Positions 35,451 to 44,588 of a stretch of DNA of 64,000 nucleotides are shown piece after piece. The first letter of the stretch is position 1; every line of letters begins with the position of its first letter. The stretch is from an uncultured Pelagibacteraceae bacterium (GTDB taxonomy: Bacteria > Pseudomonadota > Alphaproteobacteria > Pelagibacterales > Pelagibacteraceae). The notes below the pieces were generated by a model, which was given only the letters and a program-made list of their open reading frames with translations, was not told the DNA's origin and searched no databases. The position numbers and the translations under genes are program-made. The DNA is taken from the NCBI GenBank assembly GCA_902635515.1, contig CACPOD010000002.1:1-64000 (forward strand), written 5' to 3'.

Positions 35451-36202
35451 GCAAAAATTTAAACAAAAAAGAAATAGAGAAATTCTCGAGGCAAATAATT
35501 CTTAAAAATATTGGTGCAACGGGTCAAAAAAAAATTTTATCTTCAAAAGTATTGATAGTTGGTATGGGTGGTCTAGGTTGCCCAGTAGCAGAATTTTTAA
35601 CTAGATCGGGTATTGGTACACTTGGGATTGCAGATCGTGATACTGTAAGTCTCTCTAATATCCACAGACAAAGCCTGTATAATGAAAAAGATATAAATCA
35701 ATCCAAAGTAAAGATTGCAAAAAAAAAATTAAATAAAATTAATCCAAAGACAAAAATAAATATTTTTAATTTAAAATTAAATAAAACTACATTTGAAAAA
35801 ATTATTAAAAATTATGATTATATTGTTGATGGGACTGATAACTTTGAAAGTAAATTTTTAATAAATGATTTAAGTCTAAAATATAAAAAATTTTTAGTTA
35901 CTGGTGCTATAAGTAAGTTTGATGGTCACATTTTTACTTTTAATTTTACCAACAAAAAAGATCCTTGCTTGAGATGTTTTTATCAAGAAGAAACAATATC
36001 TGATGAAATTTTAAATTGTGAATATGGGGGAATTTTAGGAACCGTTGCAGGAATAATAGGTACTTTACAAGCTAATGAAGTTTTAAAAAAAATATTAAAT
36101 ATTGGACAAAATTTAAATGGATACATTCTAATTCTAGATCTATTAAATTTAAATTTCAGAAAAGCAAAAATTAATAAAAGAAAAAAATGCTTATGCAAAT
36201 AA
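35447..36202 (+). CDS. ThiF/MoeB/HesA-family adenylyltransferase
   Basis: E1-like enzyme that adenylates the C-terminus of a sulfur-carrier protein (ThiS or MoaD). 251 residues. Seen: ATP-binding GMGGLGCPVAEFL, the arginine-bearing LSNIHRQSLY, GTDNFESKF, and a zinc site with CLRCF plus a C-terminal CLC. Whether it serves thiamine or molybdopterin is not decided by sequence; no thiS, moaD or other cofactor gene lies beside it. It overlaps dut and the SH3 gene. Confidence 0.85.
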   Translation: MSKNLNKKEIEKFSRQIILKNIGATGQKKILSSKVLIVGMGGLGCPVAEFLTRSGIGTLGIADRDTVSLSNIHRQSLYNEKDINQSKVKIAKKKLNKINPKTKINIFNLKLNKTTFEKIIKNYDYIVDGTDNFESKFLINDLSLKYKKFLVTGAISKFDGHIFTFNFTNKKDPCLRCFYQEETISDEILNCEYGGILGTVAGIIGTLQANEVLKKILNIGQNLNGYILILDLLNLNFRKAKINKRKKCLCK

Positions 36203-36639
36203 TAAAAAAAATTTATATAGTATTTTTTTTGTTATTTTTTACTCACATTTCGTTTGCTAATGAAATTTTTGTCTCTCTTAAAAAAAATAAAGTAAACGTT
36301 CGTTACGGACCAAGTTTTGAATCTGATATTAAATACGTTTATAAAAAAATAAATCTTCCATTAAAACAAATCGATAAAAAAGAGAATTTCAGGCGAATTA
36401 TAGATTTAAAAAATAACAGTGGGTGGATTCATATCTCTCAATTAAAAAAAAGTAATTCTGTAATAGCTACGAAAGATAAAGTTTTATTTAAAAAACCTAC
36501 ATCTTTTGCTAAACCAATTGCTCAAATAAAAGAGGGAAGATTATTAATTATAGAAAAATGTGAAAAAAATTGGTGTAAAATTATATCAGAAGAATTTGAA
36601 GGGTGGATTAAAACAGAAAATATTTGGGGACTAAATTAA
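36187..36639 (+). CDS. Secreted protein with bacterial SH3-like domains
   Basis: A 150-residue protein with a cleavable signal peptide (cleavage after HISFA near residue 26) and one to two SH3_3/SH3b-like beta domains: NVRYGPSFESDIKYVY, SGWIHISQL, then a second copy with AKPIAQIKEGRL and WCKIISEEFEGWI. Such domains bind peptidoglycan peptides or other envelope ligands. The function is unknown. It starts in the ThiF gene and its stop overlaps the DUF3501 gene by TTAA. Confidence 0.82.
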   Translation: MLMQIIKKIYIVFFLLFFTHISFANEIFVSLKKNKVNVRYGPSFESDIKYVYKKINLPLKQIDKKENFRRIIDLKNNSGWIHISQLKKSNSVIATKDKVLFKKPTSFAKPIAQIKEGRLLIIEKCEKNWCKIISEEFEGWIKTENIWGLN

Positions 36640-37235
36640 CTAAAATCATTAGATAAAGAGGCTATATTTTCTTTAGATAATTTTGTGCTATGAGAATACT
36701 CTTTATGGTCAATTCCAAGCTCAATTTCTGAGCTATTAGATTGAAATTTTTCTATTTGATCATCAGTAAAATTAAAATGAATAAACTGTACTGATGAAGC
36801 TTTTCCTTCAGAAGAAGTTCTATCAACATCTTCTTCGGGAACTGCTTTAATTTTCTCACCATTTATTTTCATAAATACTGTTTCTTCTATTCCACCAACT
36901 TTTCCAAGAAAAGCAGCCCTTGAGATAGGATTATCTATTTCAAACATTAAAGTTGCTGTTAGTTCTTTGCCGTTAGGTATTAAAGGATTGTACGCAGATA
37001 ACTCATCCTGAAGTTGCTCATCACCACCTTTTTCAATGTATAGCATTTCTTGTACTTGAGCTAACATTGTTTCATAACTTTCAAAATAAAAAGTAGCATA
37101 AGGCCCTAAAGCAACTCTTCTATTTTTTTTATAATCAACAATACTTTTTCTTAATTCACGTCTCTTTTCTATGTAAACATCTAAAGGCATGACGTCTTCT
37201 TTTTGAATTTCTCTTTTTTCTCTAGGCATGATCAT
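36636..37235 (-). CDS. DUF3501 family protein
   Basis: A 199-residue cytosolic protein recognised by the DUF3501 features: YIEKRRELRKSIVDYKKNRR, LGPYATFYFESYETMLAQVQEML and LTATLMFEIDN. Function is unknown; the family is regularly encoded next to a CCG-domain Fe-S protein and rubrerythrin, exactly as here, which suggests a shared peroxide or iron role. Its start overlaps the Fe-S gene stop by 4 nt, so both are probably translated together. Confidence 0.82.
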   Translation of the reverse strand: MIMPREKREIQKEDVMPLDVYIEKRRELRKSIVDYKKNRRVALGPYATFYFESYETMLAQVQEMLYIEKGGDEQLQDELSAYNPLIPNGKELTATLMFEIDNPISRAAFLGKVGGIEETVFMKINGEKIKAVPEEDVDRTSSEGKASSVQFIHFNFTDDQIEKFQSNSSEIELGIDHKEYSHSTKLSKENIASLSNDFS

Positions 37236-38563
37236 AAGTTATAACTTTTTGCCATCAATTCGATAGGGTGTAGTGCCTCATCATTAGATATATTTGTATC
37301 AACTTCTAACTGTTTTAAATGTTTACCAGCTAAGGGACAATCAGAAGCCATATACTTATTATTTTTAGTTTTTATTTGTCTAGCTGTAGGTCTTCCAACT
37401 TTATTTGCTAAATCATGAGTTTCTTTCATTACTCCAAAAGTTCCTCCATGACCTGCACATCTTTCAACTACATCAATTTTAACGTTTGGTATCAATTTTA
37501 ACATATCTCTTGCTTTAATACCCATATTCTGTGCTCTAGCATGACAAGCATGATGCACGGTTACTCCTCCATCAATCTCATTTAATCCTTCTGCTAATCC
37601 CTCATTGTTTGCAATGTCCACAACATACTCATCAATATCCATAACATTTGAAGATAATTTTTTTATTTTTTCATCGTTTGGTAATAACAAGGGCCATTCG
37701 AATTTTAACATCAATCCACAACTAGCTGTTAAGGTTACTACTTTATATCCTTTATCAATCCATTCGATTAAATCCTTAGAAACTTTTTTTGCTTGTTCAA
37801 CAACTTTTGGCAGATCTGCTTGCTCTAAAAATGGCATCCCACAACAACCAGGATAAGCTTCTTGAACCTCTACACCATTTTTTTTCAAAACTTTTAATGC
37901 AGCAACACCCGTATTTTTTTTATTAAAATTTACAAAACAAGTTGAATAAATAACTACTTTTCTATCTTTAGAAGGTGTTTGATAATTTATCTTATCTCTA
38001 TTTTTTTTGAAAAAATTAGAAAAAGTTTCTGAGTTATATTTTGGTAACTGAACTCTTTTATCTATTCCAGTAATTAATTCTAAGATTTTTCTAATTAATT
38101 TATTTTTAATATTTGATGCCCAGTTAACTATTTTAGAGAACAAGACACCAATTTTAGCGTTTCGGTCTATTTGAGCTAATTGTGTTGGTACACTTGATAA
38201 TTTACCTAATTTTTTTTGAGCTGTTCTATATCGCAGCATTAAATGTGGAAAATCTAAATCAAAATCATGAGGTGGAACATATGGGCATTTAGTCATAAAA
38301 CACATATCACACAATGTACATGCATCAACTACAGGGGCAAATTGATCGCTAGATAAGCTTTCAACATCCTCATTTTTAGATTCATCAATCATGTCAAATA
38401 GCTTTGGGAAAGAGTCACAAAGATTAAAACATCTCCTGCATCCATGACAAATATCAAACACTCTTCTCATTTCGGCGTCTAACTTTTCAGGATTTAAAAA
38501 ATCAGGATGCTCAAAATCTATAGGATGTCTTATAGGTGCACCTAAACTTCCTTCTTTGCTCAT
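37232..38563 (-). CDS. GlpC/HdrD-like Fe-S oxidoreductase (CCG domain)
   Basis: A 443-residue soluble protein with two [4Fe-4S] motifs near the N-terminus (CHGCRRCFNLCD and CTLCDMCFMTKCP), followed by two cysteine-rich CCG domains (PGCCGMPFLEQ and ERCAGHGGTFGV), as in heterodisulfide reductase D and GlpC. It is likely to pass electrons to a peroxidase partner; here it sits between rubrerythrin and DUF3501. GlpC itself is unlikely because glpA/glpB are absent. No catalytic metal other than Fe-S is visible. Confidence 0.88.
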   Translation of the reverse strand: MSKEGSLGAPIRHPIDFEHPDFLNPEKLDAEMRRVFDICHGCRRCFNLCDSFPKLFDMIDESKNEDVESLSSDQFAPVVDACTLCDMCFMTKCPYVPPHDFDLDFPHLMLRYRTAQKKLGKLSSVPTQLAQIDRNAKIGVLFSKIVNWASNIKNKLIRKILELITGIDKRVQLPKYNSETFSNFFKKNRDKINYQTPSKDRKVVIYSTCFVNFNKKNTGVAALKVLKKNGVEVQEAYPGCCGMPFLEQADLPKVVEQAKKVSKDLIEWIDKGYKVVTLTASCGLMLKFEWPLLLPNDEKIKKLSSNVMDIDEYVVDIANNEGLAEGLNEIDGGVTVHHACHARAQNMGIKARDMLKLIPNVKIDVVERCAGHGGTFGVMKETHDLANKVGRPTARQIKTKNNKYMASDCPLAGKHLKQLEVDTNISNDEALHPIELMAKSYNL

Positions 38564-38595
38564 ATAATTAAGTTTTTTGGAATTCTGATTGTTTT

Positions 38596-38618
38596 TAGTG
38601 GGCGACTAACGCCCACTA
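38596..38618 (-). other. Intercistronic hairpin between rubrerythrin and the Fe-S gene
   Basis: TAGTGGGCG, a 5-base loop and CGCCCACTA form a perfect 9-bp GC-rich stem, extendable by A/T pairs. On the transcribed minus strand it lacks a T-tract (AAAAAC follows), so it looks like an mRNA-stabilising or processing element that could raise rubrerythrin relative to the downstream genes, though partial termination is possible. Confidence 0.65.
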
Positions 38619-38628
38619 AGAAATTTGA

Positions 38629-39045
38629 TTAGCTAATAGACTCTAAAGTTTTTTGAAATTTACCAGCGTGTGATTTTTCAGCTTTAGCTAAAGTTTCAAA
38701 CCAGTCAGCAATTTCTTCAAAGCCTTCTTCTCTAGCTGTTTTAGCCATACCAGGGTACATATCAGTATACTCATGAGTTTCGCCTTGTACTGCCGAAGCT
38801 AAATTTGCTTTTGTTTCACCAATTGGCATACCAGTTCCTGGATCACCAACTTCTTCTAGATACTCCAAATGACCATGTGCATGACCAGTTTCACCTTCGG
38901 CTGTTGATCTAAAAACTGCAGCTACATCATTGTAACCTTCTATGTCAGCTTTTTGTGCGAAATAAAGATATCTTCTGTTTGCTTGACTTTCACCAGCAAA
39001 CGCTTCTTTTAAATTTTCTTCTGTTTTACTTCCTTTTAAAGACAT
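38629..39045 (-). CDS. Rubrerythrin (di-iron domain only)
   Basis: Non-heme di-iron peroxidase of the ferritin-like superfamily, 138 residues. Seen: GESQANRRY and ExxH pairs ([21 protein letters not shown]) as iron ligands, and [10 protein letters not shown]. It lacks the C-terminal rubredoxin domain of classical rubrerythrin, so it needs another electron donor; the Fe-S protein downstream is a plausible one. Strong Shine-Dalgarno AAAGGAG, a consensus promoter and an Irr-box-like element lie upstream. Confidence 0.94.
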   Translation of the reverse strand: MSLKGSKTEENLKEAFAGESQANRRYLYFAQKADIEGYNDVAAVFRSTAEGETGHAHGHLEYLEEVGDPGTGMPIGETKANLASAVQGETHEYTDMYPGMAKTAREEGFEEIADWFETLAKAEKSHAGKFQKTLESIS

Positions 39046-39072
39046 TTTTTCTCCTTTTTAATATTATCAAAC

Positions 39073-39100
39073 CATATAATGCATATTGATAGTATGTCAA
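39073..39100 (-). promoter_or_regulatory. Consensus-like promoter of rubrerythrin
   Basis: Minus strand TTGACA (39100-39095), 16-base spacer and TATATG (39078-39073), about 27 bases before the rubrerythrin ATG, with the operator-like element just upstream of the -35. Confidence 0.6.
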
Positions 39101-39103
39101 TAG

Positions 39104-39120
39104 TTTAGAATTATTATAAT
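39104..39120. promoter_or_regulatory. Irr-box-like operator upstream of rubrerythrin
   Basis: TTTAGAATTATTATAAT, four bases beyond the -35 of the rubrerythrin promoter. The reverse complement matches the element in front of irr at 15 of 17 positions, and it resembles the palindrome TTTAGAA-N3-TTCTAAA known as the iron-control element of Irr. Confidence 0.6.
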
Positions 39121-39149
39121 GTAGATTTTAAGTGTATGATTTAATTAAA

Positions 39150-39578
39150 TTATTTTTGAGTTTGATTATCACTCGCAACTCTAACCAACACTTCAACAGA
39201 ATTTATTTTTTTTCCTGTAATATTTTTTCTAATATTAATTTTATCTATATCGCTCTCATCGCAATCAATTAGCTCATGCGTATCTTCATCAAAAAAATGA
39301 TGATGTGCTGATGTGTTTGTATCAAAATAACTTTTGTGACTATCGATCGAAATTTCTTTTAAATATCCTTTTTTTTCAAATGCATGAACTGTGTTATAAA
39401 CTGTGGCTAGAGATATCTTTTCATTCATTTTTTCAGATATCATTTTAACAAGATCATTAATTGTGAAATGGAAAGTTTTTTCTCTATTATACAAAACTTC
39501 ACACATTTTTATTCTTTGCTTGGTCGGTCTAAGCCCAACTTCTCTTAATTTTTCAATAAAATTACAGTTTTTTGGCAT
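39150..39578 (-). CDS. irr: Irr, iron-response regulator of the Fur family
   Basis: A 142-residue Fur-superfamily DNA-binding protein. Seen: winged helix with LREVGLRPTKQRIKMCEVL and SLATVYNTVHAFEKKGY, and C-terminal AHHHFFDEDTHELIDC, the histidine cluster that marks Irr proteins (heme binding in rhizobia). Irr controls heme and iron-storage or oxidative genes according to iron/heme status. Its neighbours are rubrerythrin downstream and fabA divergently, the same setting as in other alphaproteobacteria. An operator-like palindrome just before its start suggests autoregulation. A second Fur-type gene is at 54593-55006. Confidence 0.88.
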   Translation of the reverse strand: MPKNCNFIEKLREVGLRPTKQRIKMCEVLYNREKTFHFTINDLVKMISEKMNEKISLATVYNTVHAFEKKGYLKEISIDSHKSYFDTNTSAHHHFFDEDTHELIDCDESDIDKINIRKNITGKKINSVEVLVRVASDNQTQK

Positions 39579-39583
39579 TGTTT

Positions 39584-39600
39584 TTTATAATTATTCTAAA
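39584..39600. promoter_or_regulatory. Irr-box-like operator upstream of irr (irr/fabA spacer)
   Basis: TTTATAATTATTCTAAA lies 5-22 bases before the irr start in the irr-fabA spacer. It matches the half-site palindrome TTTAGAA-N3-TTCTAAA at 13 of 14 arm positions, and the rubrerythrin element at 15 of 17. It may also affect fabA, starting 70 bases away on the other strand. Confidence 0.62.
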
Positions 39601-39669
39601 GTATGAATAAAAATATAGTGTTTTATTATATTATATTAGGATTAAATCAAGTATTAAGGGTGCTCGAAT

Positions 39670-40170
39670 ATGAAAAAAAACTCATACTCCTATGATGATC
39701 TAATAACTTGTGGGAATGGTGATCTTTTTGGTCCTGGTAATGCAAAATTACCACTCCCGCCAATGCTTATGTTTGACAGAATAACTGAAATCAATGAAAA
39801 TAATGGTACATTTAATAAGGGCTCTTTAAAAGCTGAATTAGATATTAAAGATGATCTTTGGTTTTTTGATTGTCATTTTAAAAAAGATCCGGTTATGCCA
39901 GGATGCTTAGGTTTAGATGCAATGTGGCAACTGGTAGGATTTTTTCTAGGTTGGCTAGGAAATCCTGGAAAAGGAAGAGCTTTAGGAGTTGGTACTGTAA
40001 AATTTACTGGCGAAGTTTTACAGAGTGTAAAAAATGTAAGATATGAAATAGATATGAAGAAAATTATGTCTCCAGGAGGAACAACTGTTGGGCTTGCAAA
40101 TGGAATTGTTCTTGCAGATAATAAAAAAATATATTCAGCTGAAAGTTTAAAAGTAGGGTTATTTAAATAA
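39670..40170 (+). CDS. fabA: 3-hydroxyacyl-ACP dehydratase/isomerase FabA
   Basis: Makes trans-2-enoyl-ACP and isomerises the C10 form to cis-3-decenoyl-ACP, opening the unsaturated fatty acid branch. 166 residues. Seen: active-site His in [14 protein letters not shown] (near residue 75) and Asp in GLDAMWQL. First gene of fabA-fabB-fabI; its stop overlaps the fabB start. Confidence 0.96.
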   Translation: MKKNSYSYDDLITCGNGDLFGPGNAKLPLPPMLMFDRITEINENNGTFNKGSLKAELDIKDDLWFFDCHFKKDPVMPGCLGLDAMWQLVGFFLGWLGNPGKGRALGVGTVKFTGEVLQSVKNVRYEIDMKKIMSPGGTTVGLANGIVLADNKKIYSAESLKVGLFK

Positions 40171-41381
40171 TGAGAAGAGTAGTTATTACAGGTTTAGGAG
40201 TTGTCTCTTGTTTAGGAAACAATCAAGAAGAAGTTCATCAGTCTTTATTGAATTCAAAATCAGGAATCTCTTTTGCAGAAGAATACAAAGAGCATAATTT
40301 AAAAAGTCATGTTCATGGTAAACCAAATATTAAACTAGAGGATCATATAGATAGAAAAACAATAAGATTTATGGGTTCAGGTTCAGCTTATAATTATATA
40401 GCTATGAAGGAGGCTATTGAAGATTCAGGGTTAGAAGAAAATGAAGTGAGTAATTTTAAAACTGGGATTGTAATGGGTTCCGGTGGCCCATCAATTGAAA
40501 ACGTAATACTTGCAGCAGACAAAACTAGAGCTAAAACTCCAAAACTAATGGGGCCCTTTATTGTTCCAAGAACAATGGCTAGTACTGCCTCAGCAACACT
40601 TGCAGTACCATTTAAAATTAAAGGAACCAACTACACTATGAGTTCTGCATGTGCAACAAGTGGACACTGTATTGGTAATTCAATGGAATTAATTCAAATG
40701 GGCAAACAAGATGTTGTTTTTGCAGGTGGAAGTGAAGAAGTTCATTGGGCAATGACGGCAATGTTTGATGCAATGACTGCTTTATCATCAAAATATAATG
40801 ATGCACCTGAAACAGCATCAAGAGCATATGACAAAACAAGAGATGGTTTTGTAATTGCAGGTGGTGCAGGTGTGCTAGTGCTTGAGGAATACGAACATGC
40901 TAAAGCGAGAGGTGCTAAAATATACGCAGAATTAACTGGTTATGGAGCAACTTCAGATGGATACGATATGGTAGCTCCATCTGGTGAAGGAGCTGTAAGA
41001 TGTATGCAAATGGCAATGTCTACTGCTAAAAATAAAATTGATTATATTAATACTCATGGAACTTCTACTCCAGTTGGAGATATTACAGAACTAAATGCTG
41101 TTAAAAATACTTTTGGAGACAATATTCCAAAAATTAGTTCAACAAAATCTTTATCAGGACATCCACTAGGTGCTGCTTCGGTTCATGAAGCAATCTATTG
41201 TTTAATAATGATGAAAAATAATTTCATTGCTGGCTCTGCAAACATTAGTGAGATGGATGAAGAAGCTAAAAAATTTCCAATAGTTTCAAAAACTGAAACT
41301 GGTGCAACTTTAAATACAGTAATGTCTAATAGTTTTGGTTTCGGTGGAACTAACGCTGCTTTAATTTTTGAAAAGGTTTAA
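40170..41381 (+). CDS. fabB: 3-oxoacyl-ACP synthase I
   Basis: Condensing enzyme that elongates acyl-ACP, required for unsaturated fatty acids. 403 residues. Catalytic triad seen: Cys in [10 protein letters not shown] (about residue 164), His in [11 protein letters not shown] and His in [12 protein letters not shown]. Its placement directly after fabA identifies it as FabB rather than FabF. Confidence 0.96.
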   Translation: MRRVVITGLGVVSCLGNNQEEVHQSLLNSKSGISFAEEYKEHNLKSHVHGKPNIKLEDHIDRKTIRFMGSGSAYNYIAMKEAIEDSGLEENEVSNFKTGIVMGSGGPSIENVILAADKTRAKTPKLMGPFIVPRTMASTASATLAVPFKIKGTNYTMSSACATSGHCIGNSMELIQMGKQDVVFAGGSEEVHWAMTAMFDAMTALSSKYNDAPETASRAYDKTRDGFVIAGGAGVLVLEEYEHAKARGAKIYAELTGYGATSDGYDMVAPSGEGAVRCMQMAMSTAKNKIDYINTHGTSTPVGDITELNAVKNTFGDNIPKISSTKSLSGHPLGAASVHEAIYCLIMMKNNFIAGSANISEMDEEAKKFPIVSKTETGATLNTVMSNSFGFGGTNAALIFEKV

Positions 41382-41384
41382 ACT

Positions 41385-42170
41385 ATGAGTTTGATGAAAG
41401 GTAAAAAAGGATTAATCATGGGAGTTGCCAATGAAAGATCTATTGCTTGGGGTATTTCTCAAAAACTTGCAGAGGCTGGAGCTGAGTTAGCATTTACTTA
41501 TTTGGGTGATGCTTTAAAAAAAAGAGTAGTTCCTTTAGCAGAAAAATTAAATTCAAATGTTACATTTAGTTGTGATGTTGAAAAAAAAGAAGAAGTTGTA
41601 AAATTATTTGAGGATATCAAATCCCAATGGGGTGAAATTGATTTTGTAGTTCATGCAGTTGCTTTCTCTGATAAATCAGAGTTATCAGGTGAATATTTAA
41701 ATACGACTAGAGAAAACTTTTTAAGAAGTATGTTAATCTCATGCTTTTCATTTACTGAAGTAGCAAAAGAAGCTTCAAAGGTAATGAAACAAGGTGGAAG
41801 CTTATTAACTTTAACTTACGAGTCTACTAAAGCAATTCCAAATTATAACGTAATGGGTGTTTGTAAATCAGCTTTAGAGGCCAGTGTTAAATATTTAGCT
41901 AGAGATTTGGGTGCTAAAGGTATGAGAGTAAATGCTATAAGTGCAGGACCTATCAAGACATTGGCTGCCTCTGCAATTGGAGACGCAAAATTCTTATATA
42001 AATGGAATGAAGACCATTCTTTCCTTAAGAGAAATGTGGATATCCATGATGTTGGAAATTCAGCTTTATATCTATTAAGTGAACTTGCAAATGGTGTTAC
42101 TGGTGAAATTCACTATGTAGATGCTGGATATAACAAGGTTGGGATGCCAGATCCTAAAAATATAACCTAA
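41385..42170 (+). CDS. fabI: Enoyl-ACP reductase (NADH), FabI
   Basis: Final reduction of fatty acid elongation. 261 residues. Seen: NAD-binding MGVANERSIAWGI and the FabI catalytic Tyr-X6-Lys in NYNVMGVCKSAL. Three bases after fabB. Closes the fabA-fabB-fabI operon, with the DUF1737 gene next. Confidence 0.97.
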   Translation: MSLMKGKKGLIMGVANERSIAWGISQKLAEAGAELAFTYLGDALKKRVVPLAEKLNSNVTFSCDVEKKEEVVKLFEDIKSQWGEIDFVVHAVAFSDKSELSGEYLNTTRENFLRSMLISCFSFTEVAKEASKVMKQGGSLLTLTYESTKAIPNYNVMGVCKSALEASVKYLARDLGAKGMRVNAISAGPIKTLAASAIGDAKFLYKWNEDHSFLKRNVDIHDVGNSALYLLSELANGVTGEIHYVDAGYNKVGMPDPKNIT

Positions 42171-42197
42171 AATTTAGTTAAATTTAGTTAAAAATAT

Positions 42198-42404
42198 ATG
42201 AAGGGATACAGATTTATTACTGATGATGATACAGCAAGATTTTGTAATCGAGTAACTGAGGCATTATCGAATGGATGGAAATTATACGGTGAACCCAAAA
42301 TGACATTTGATAAAAAACGAGGAATAATGCGTTGTGGCCAAGCAGTTATAAAAAATGTTCCAAATAAAAAATACTCAAAAAAAATAAATTTATCTTCAAT
42401 ATAA
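42198..42404 (+). CDS. DUF1737 small protein
   Basis: A 68-residue protein whose RFITDDDTARFCNRVTEALSNGW and LYGEPKMTF segments match DUF1737. Function unknown. The family usually occurs as a short stand-alone protein. It follows fabI by 27 nt, after a duplicated 10-base AT-rich repeat, and is terminated by a hairpin shared with pnp. Confidence 0.8.
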   Translation: MKGYRFITDDDTARFCNRVTEALSNGWKLYGEPKMTFDKKRGIMRCGQAVIKNVPNKKYSKKINLSSI

Positions 42405-42405
42405 A

Positions 42406-42435
42406 AAACCCCCAGAACTCTCATTCCAGGGGTTT
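42406..42435. terminator. Rho-independent terminator between DUF1737 gene and pnp
   Basis: AAACCCC and GGGGTTT pair around a 16-base loop. On the minus strand, the side of pnp, the stem is followed by T6 (GGGGGTTTTTTATATT), giving a good terminator; on the plus strand the tail is TTTAAAAATTTT. Confidence 0.82.
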
Positions 42436-42459
42436 AAAAATTTTAATTTAAGTTATAGA

Positions 42460-44532
42460 TTATTCAGCAGCTTGTTTCATAGAAAGTTTAACTTTACCTC
42501 TATCGAAACCAATCACTTTAACTTTTACTTCGTCACCCTCTTTGACAACGTCAGTAACTTTAGCTACTCTTTTATCTGCAAGTTCTGAGATATGAACTAG
42601 TCCATCTTGTTTTCCTAAGAAATTAACAAATGCACCAAACTCCATAATCTTCATTACTTTACCTGAATAAATTTTGTTTAATTCAGCTTTTGCAGTGATG
42701 TCTTTAATCATTTGCATTGCGATGTTTCTAGATTCTTCATCAGGAGCAGCAACTGTTACTACACCTTCGTCATTTACATCTACTTTTGCACCTGATTTTT
42801 CAACAATCTCTCTAATCGTTGCTCCACCTTTTCCAATCACAGCTGCAATGTCTTTTTTATCAACATTAACTTGTTCCATTTTTGGAGTGTGTTTTCCAAC
42901 ATCTTCTCTTGAAGCTGATAATGCTTTATTCATTTCACCTAAGATATGAACTCTTCCATCTTTAGCTTGGCTCAATGCCTGCTCCATAATTTCAAAGGTA
43001 ATACCTGTAATTTTGATATCCATTTGAAGAGAAGTAATTCCATCTTTGGTTCCAGCAACTTTAAAGTCCATATCACCTAAATGATCTTCATCCCCTAAAA
43101 TGTCTGATAAGACACTAAAATCATCACCTTCTTTAATCAAACCCATTGCTATACCTGCAACTGGCTCTTTAATTGGTACTCCCGCATCCATTAATGCTAA
43201 AGAAGTTCCACAAACAGTAGCCATTGAAGAAGAACCATTAGACTCAGTAATCTCTGAAACTACTCTAAAAGTATATGGAAATGCTTCTTTTGTAGGTAAT
43301 GAAGAGTTAATTGCTCTCCAAGCTAATTTACCATGTCCAATTTCTCTTCTACCTGTTCCAATTCTTCCAGTTTCTCCAACTGAAAAAGGAGGAAAATTAT
43401 AGTGAAGCATAAATCGCTCTCTTTGTAATCCATCTAAACTTTCAATTCTTTGCTCGTCATCAGATGTTCCTAGAGTTGCTACAACAATTGCTTGGGTTTC
43501 TCCTCTAGTAAATAAAGCAGAACCATGTGCTCTTGGTAAAACGCCTACTTCACATTCAATAGGTCTTACATCTGACAATCCTCGACCATCAATTCTATTT
43601 TTATTTTTTAGAATATCAGTTCTAACAATTGATTTTTCAAGATTTTTTAACTGACTGTTAACATCAAGATCTGTGTAGTTTTCATCTTCCTCATAAAGCT
43701 TTTTAGCTTTATCAGTGATTTCAGAAATTTGATTTGATCTATCCTGTTTATCTCTTGTTGCAAAAGCTTTCTTAAGATCTTCCGTAAAAGTTTCCTCAAG
43801 TTTTTTCTTAACCTCTGATAAATCTTTCTTTTCAACAGTCCACTCAGGTTTTCTGCATTCTTTTGCAAGTTCCTCGATCATTTCAATTACTGGAACAAAT
43901 CCTTCATGTCCAAATTTAACTGCATTTAACATTTCTTCTTCTGTTAAACCGCTTGCTTCAGACTCAACCATAAGCACAGCATCTTTTGTACCTGCTACAA
44001 CTAGGTCTAATTTTGATTTTTCTAATTCTGATTTAGATGGGTTTAAAACATATTTTCCATCTATAAAACCTACTCTTGAAGCTCCTACAGGACCCATAAA
44101 TGGCATACCTGATATAGCTAATGCTGCTGATGATGCAATAATTGATAAAATATCTGGTTCATTTTCTTTATCGTATGAAATTACCGTTGGTAATAACTGA
44201 ACTTCATTTTTAAATTCATCAGGAAACAAAGGTCTGATTGGTCTATCAATTAATCTAGAGATTAATGTTTCACTTTCAGTTGGTCTTGCTTCTCTTTTAA
44301 AATATCCACCTGGGATTTTTCCTGCTGCATAATATTTTTCTTGATAATTTACAGATAAAGGAAAGTAATCCATATCAGGATTTACTTTTTTTGCTCCAAC
44401 TACTGTTGCTAGTACGACTGTCTCTCCACATGTTGCGATTATTGCACCGTCTGCCTGTCTTGCTACTTTACCTGTTTCTAAACTTATCTTCTTTCCTGCT
44501 ACTTCAATTTCCTTCTTATATACTTTAAACAT
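42460..44532 (-). CDS. pnp: Polynucleotide phosphorylase
   Basis: 3'-5' phosphorolytic exoribonuclease of mRNA turnover. 690 residues. Domains in order: first RNase PH (about 1-210), a helical linker, second RNase PH (about 310-545, [17 protein letters not shown] and [19 protein letters not shown]), KH ([16 protein letters not shown]) and S1 ([17 protein letters not shown]). Downstream of rpsO with a purine-rich spacer. Confidence 0.97.
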   Translation of the reverse strand: MFKVYKKEIEVAGKKISLETGKVARQADGAIIATCGETVVLATVVGAKKVNPDMDYFPLSVNYQEKYYAAGKIPGGYFKREARPTESETLISRLIDRPIRPLFPDEFKNEVQLLPTVISYDKENEPDILSIIASSAALAISGMPFMGPVGASRVGFIDGKYVLNPSKSELEKSKLDLVVAGTKDAVLMVESEASGLTEEEMLNAVKFGHEGFVPVIEMIEELAKECRKPEWTVEKKDLSEVKKKLEETFTEDLKKAFATRDKQDRSNQISEITDKAKKLYEEDENYTDLDVNSQLKNLEKSIVRTDILKNKNRIDGRGLSDVRPIECEVGVLPRAHGSALFTRGETQAIVVATLGTSDDEQRIESLDGLQRERFMLHYNFPPFSVGETGRIGTGRREIGHGKLAWRAINSSLPTKEAFPYTFRVVSEITESNGSSSMATVCGTSLALMDAGVPIKEPVAGIAMGLIKEGDDFSVLSDILGDEDHLGDMDFKVAGTKDGITSLQMDIKITGITFEIMEQALSQAKDGRVHILGEMNKALSASREDVGKHTPKMEQVNVDKKDIAAVIGKGGATIREIVEKSGAKVDVNDEGVVTVAAPDEESRNIAMQMIKDITAKAELNKIYSGKVMKIMEFGAFVNFLGKQDGLVHISELADKRVAKVTDVVKEGDEVKVKVIGFDRGKVKLSMKQAAE

Positions 44533-44542
44533 TTCATTTCCA

Positions 44543-44584
44543 TTTCGTTTCGTTCGTTTCGTTCCATTCTATCTATCTATCTTG
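44543..44584 (-). repeat. Simple repeats in the rpsO-pnp spacer
   Basis: In the plus-strand order TTTCGTTTCGTTCGTTTCGTTCC is followed by about 3.5 copies of the 4-base TATC. On the transcribed minus strand the leader of pnp is GATA- and CGAAA-rich. No rpsO-pnp hairpin like the E. coli RNase III site is seen. Confidence 0.6.
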
Positions 44585-44588
44585 ACTT

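Noticed and set aside
39403-39606. 67-residue plus ORF over irr
   Set aside because: Antisense shadow of irr in A/T-rich DNA.
42171-42190. Tandem repeat AATTTAGTTA x2 after fabI
   Set aside because: Ten-base duplication in A/T-rich DNA, likely slippage; no function can be argued.
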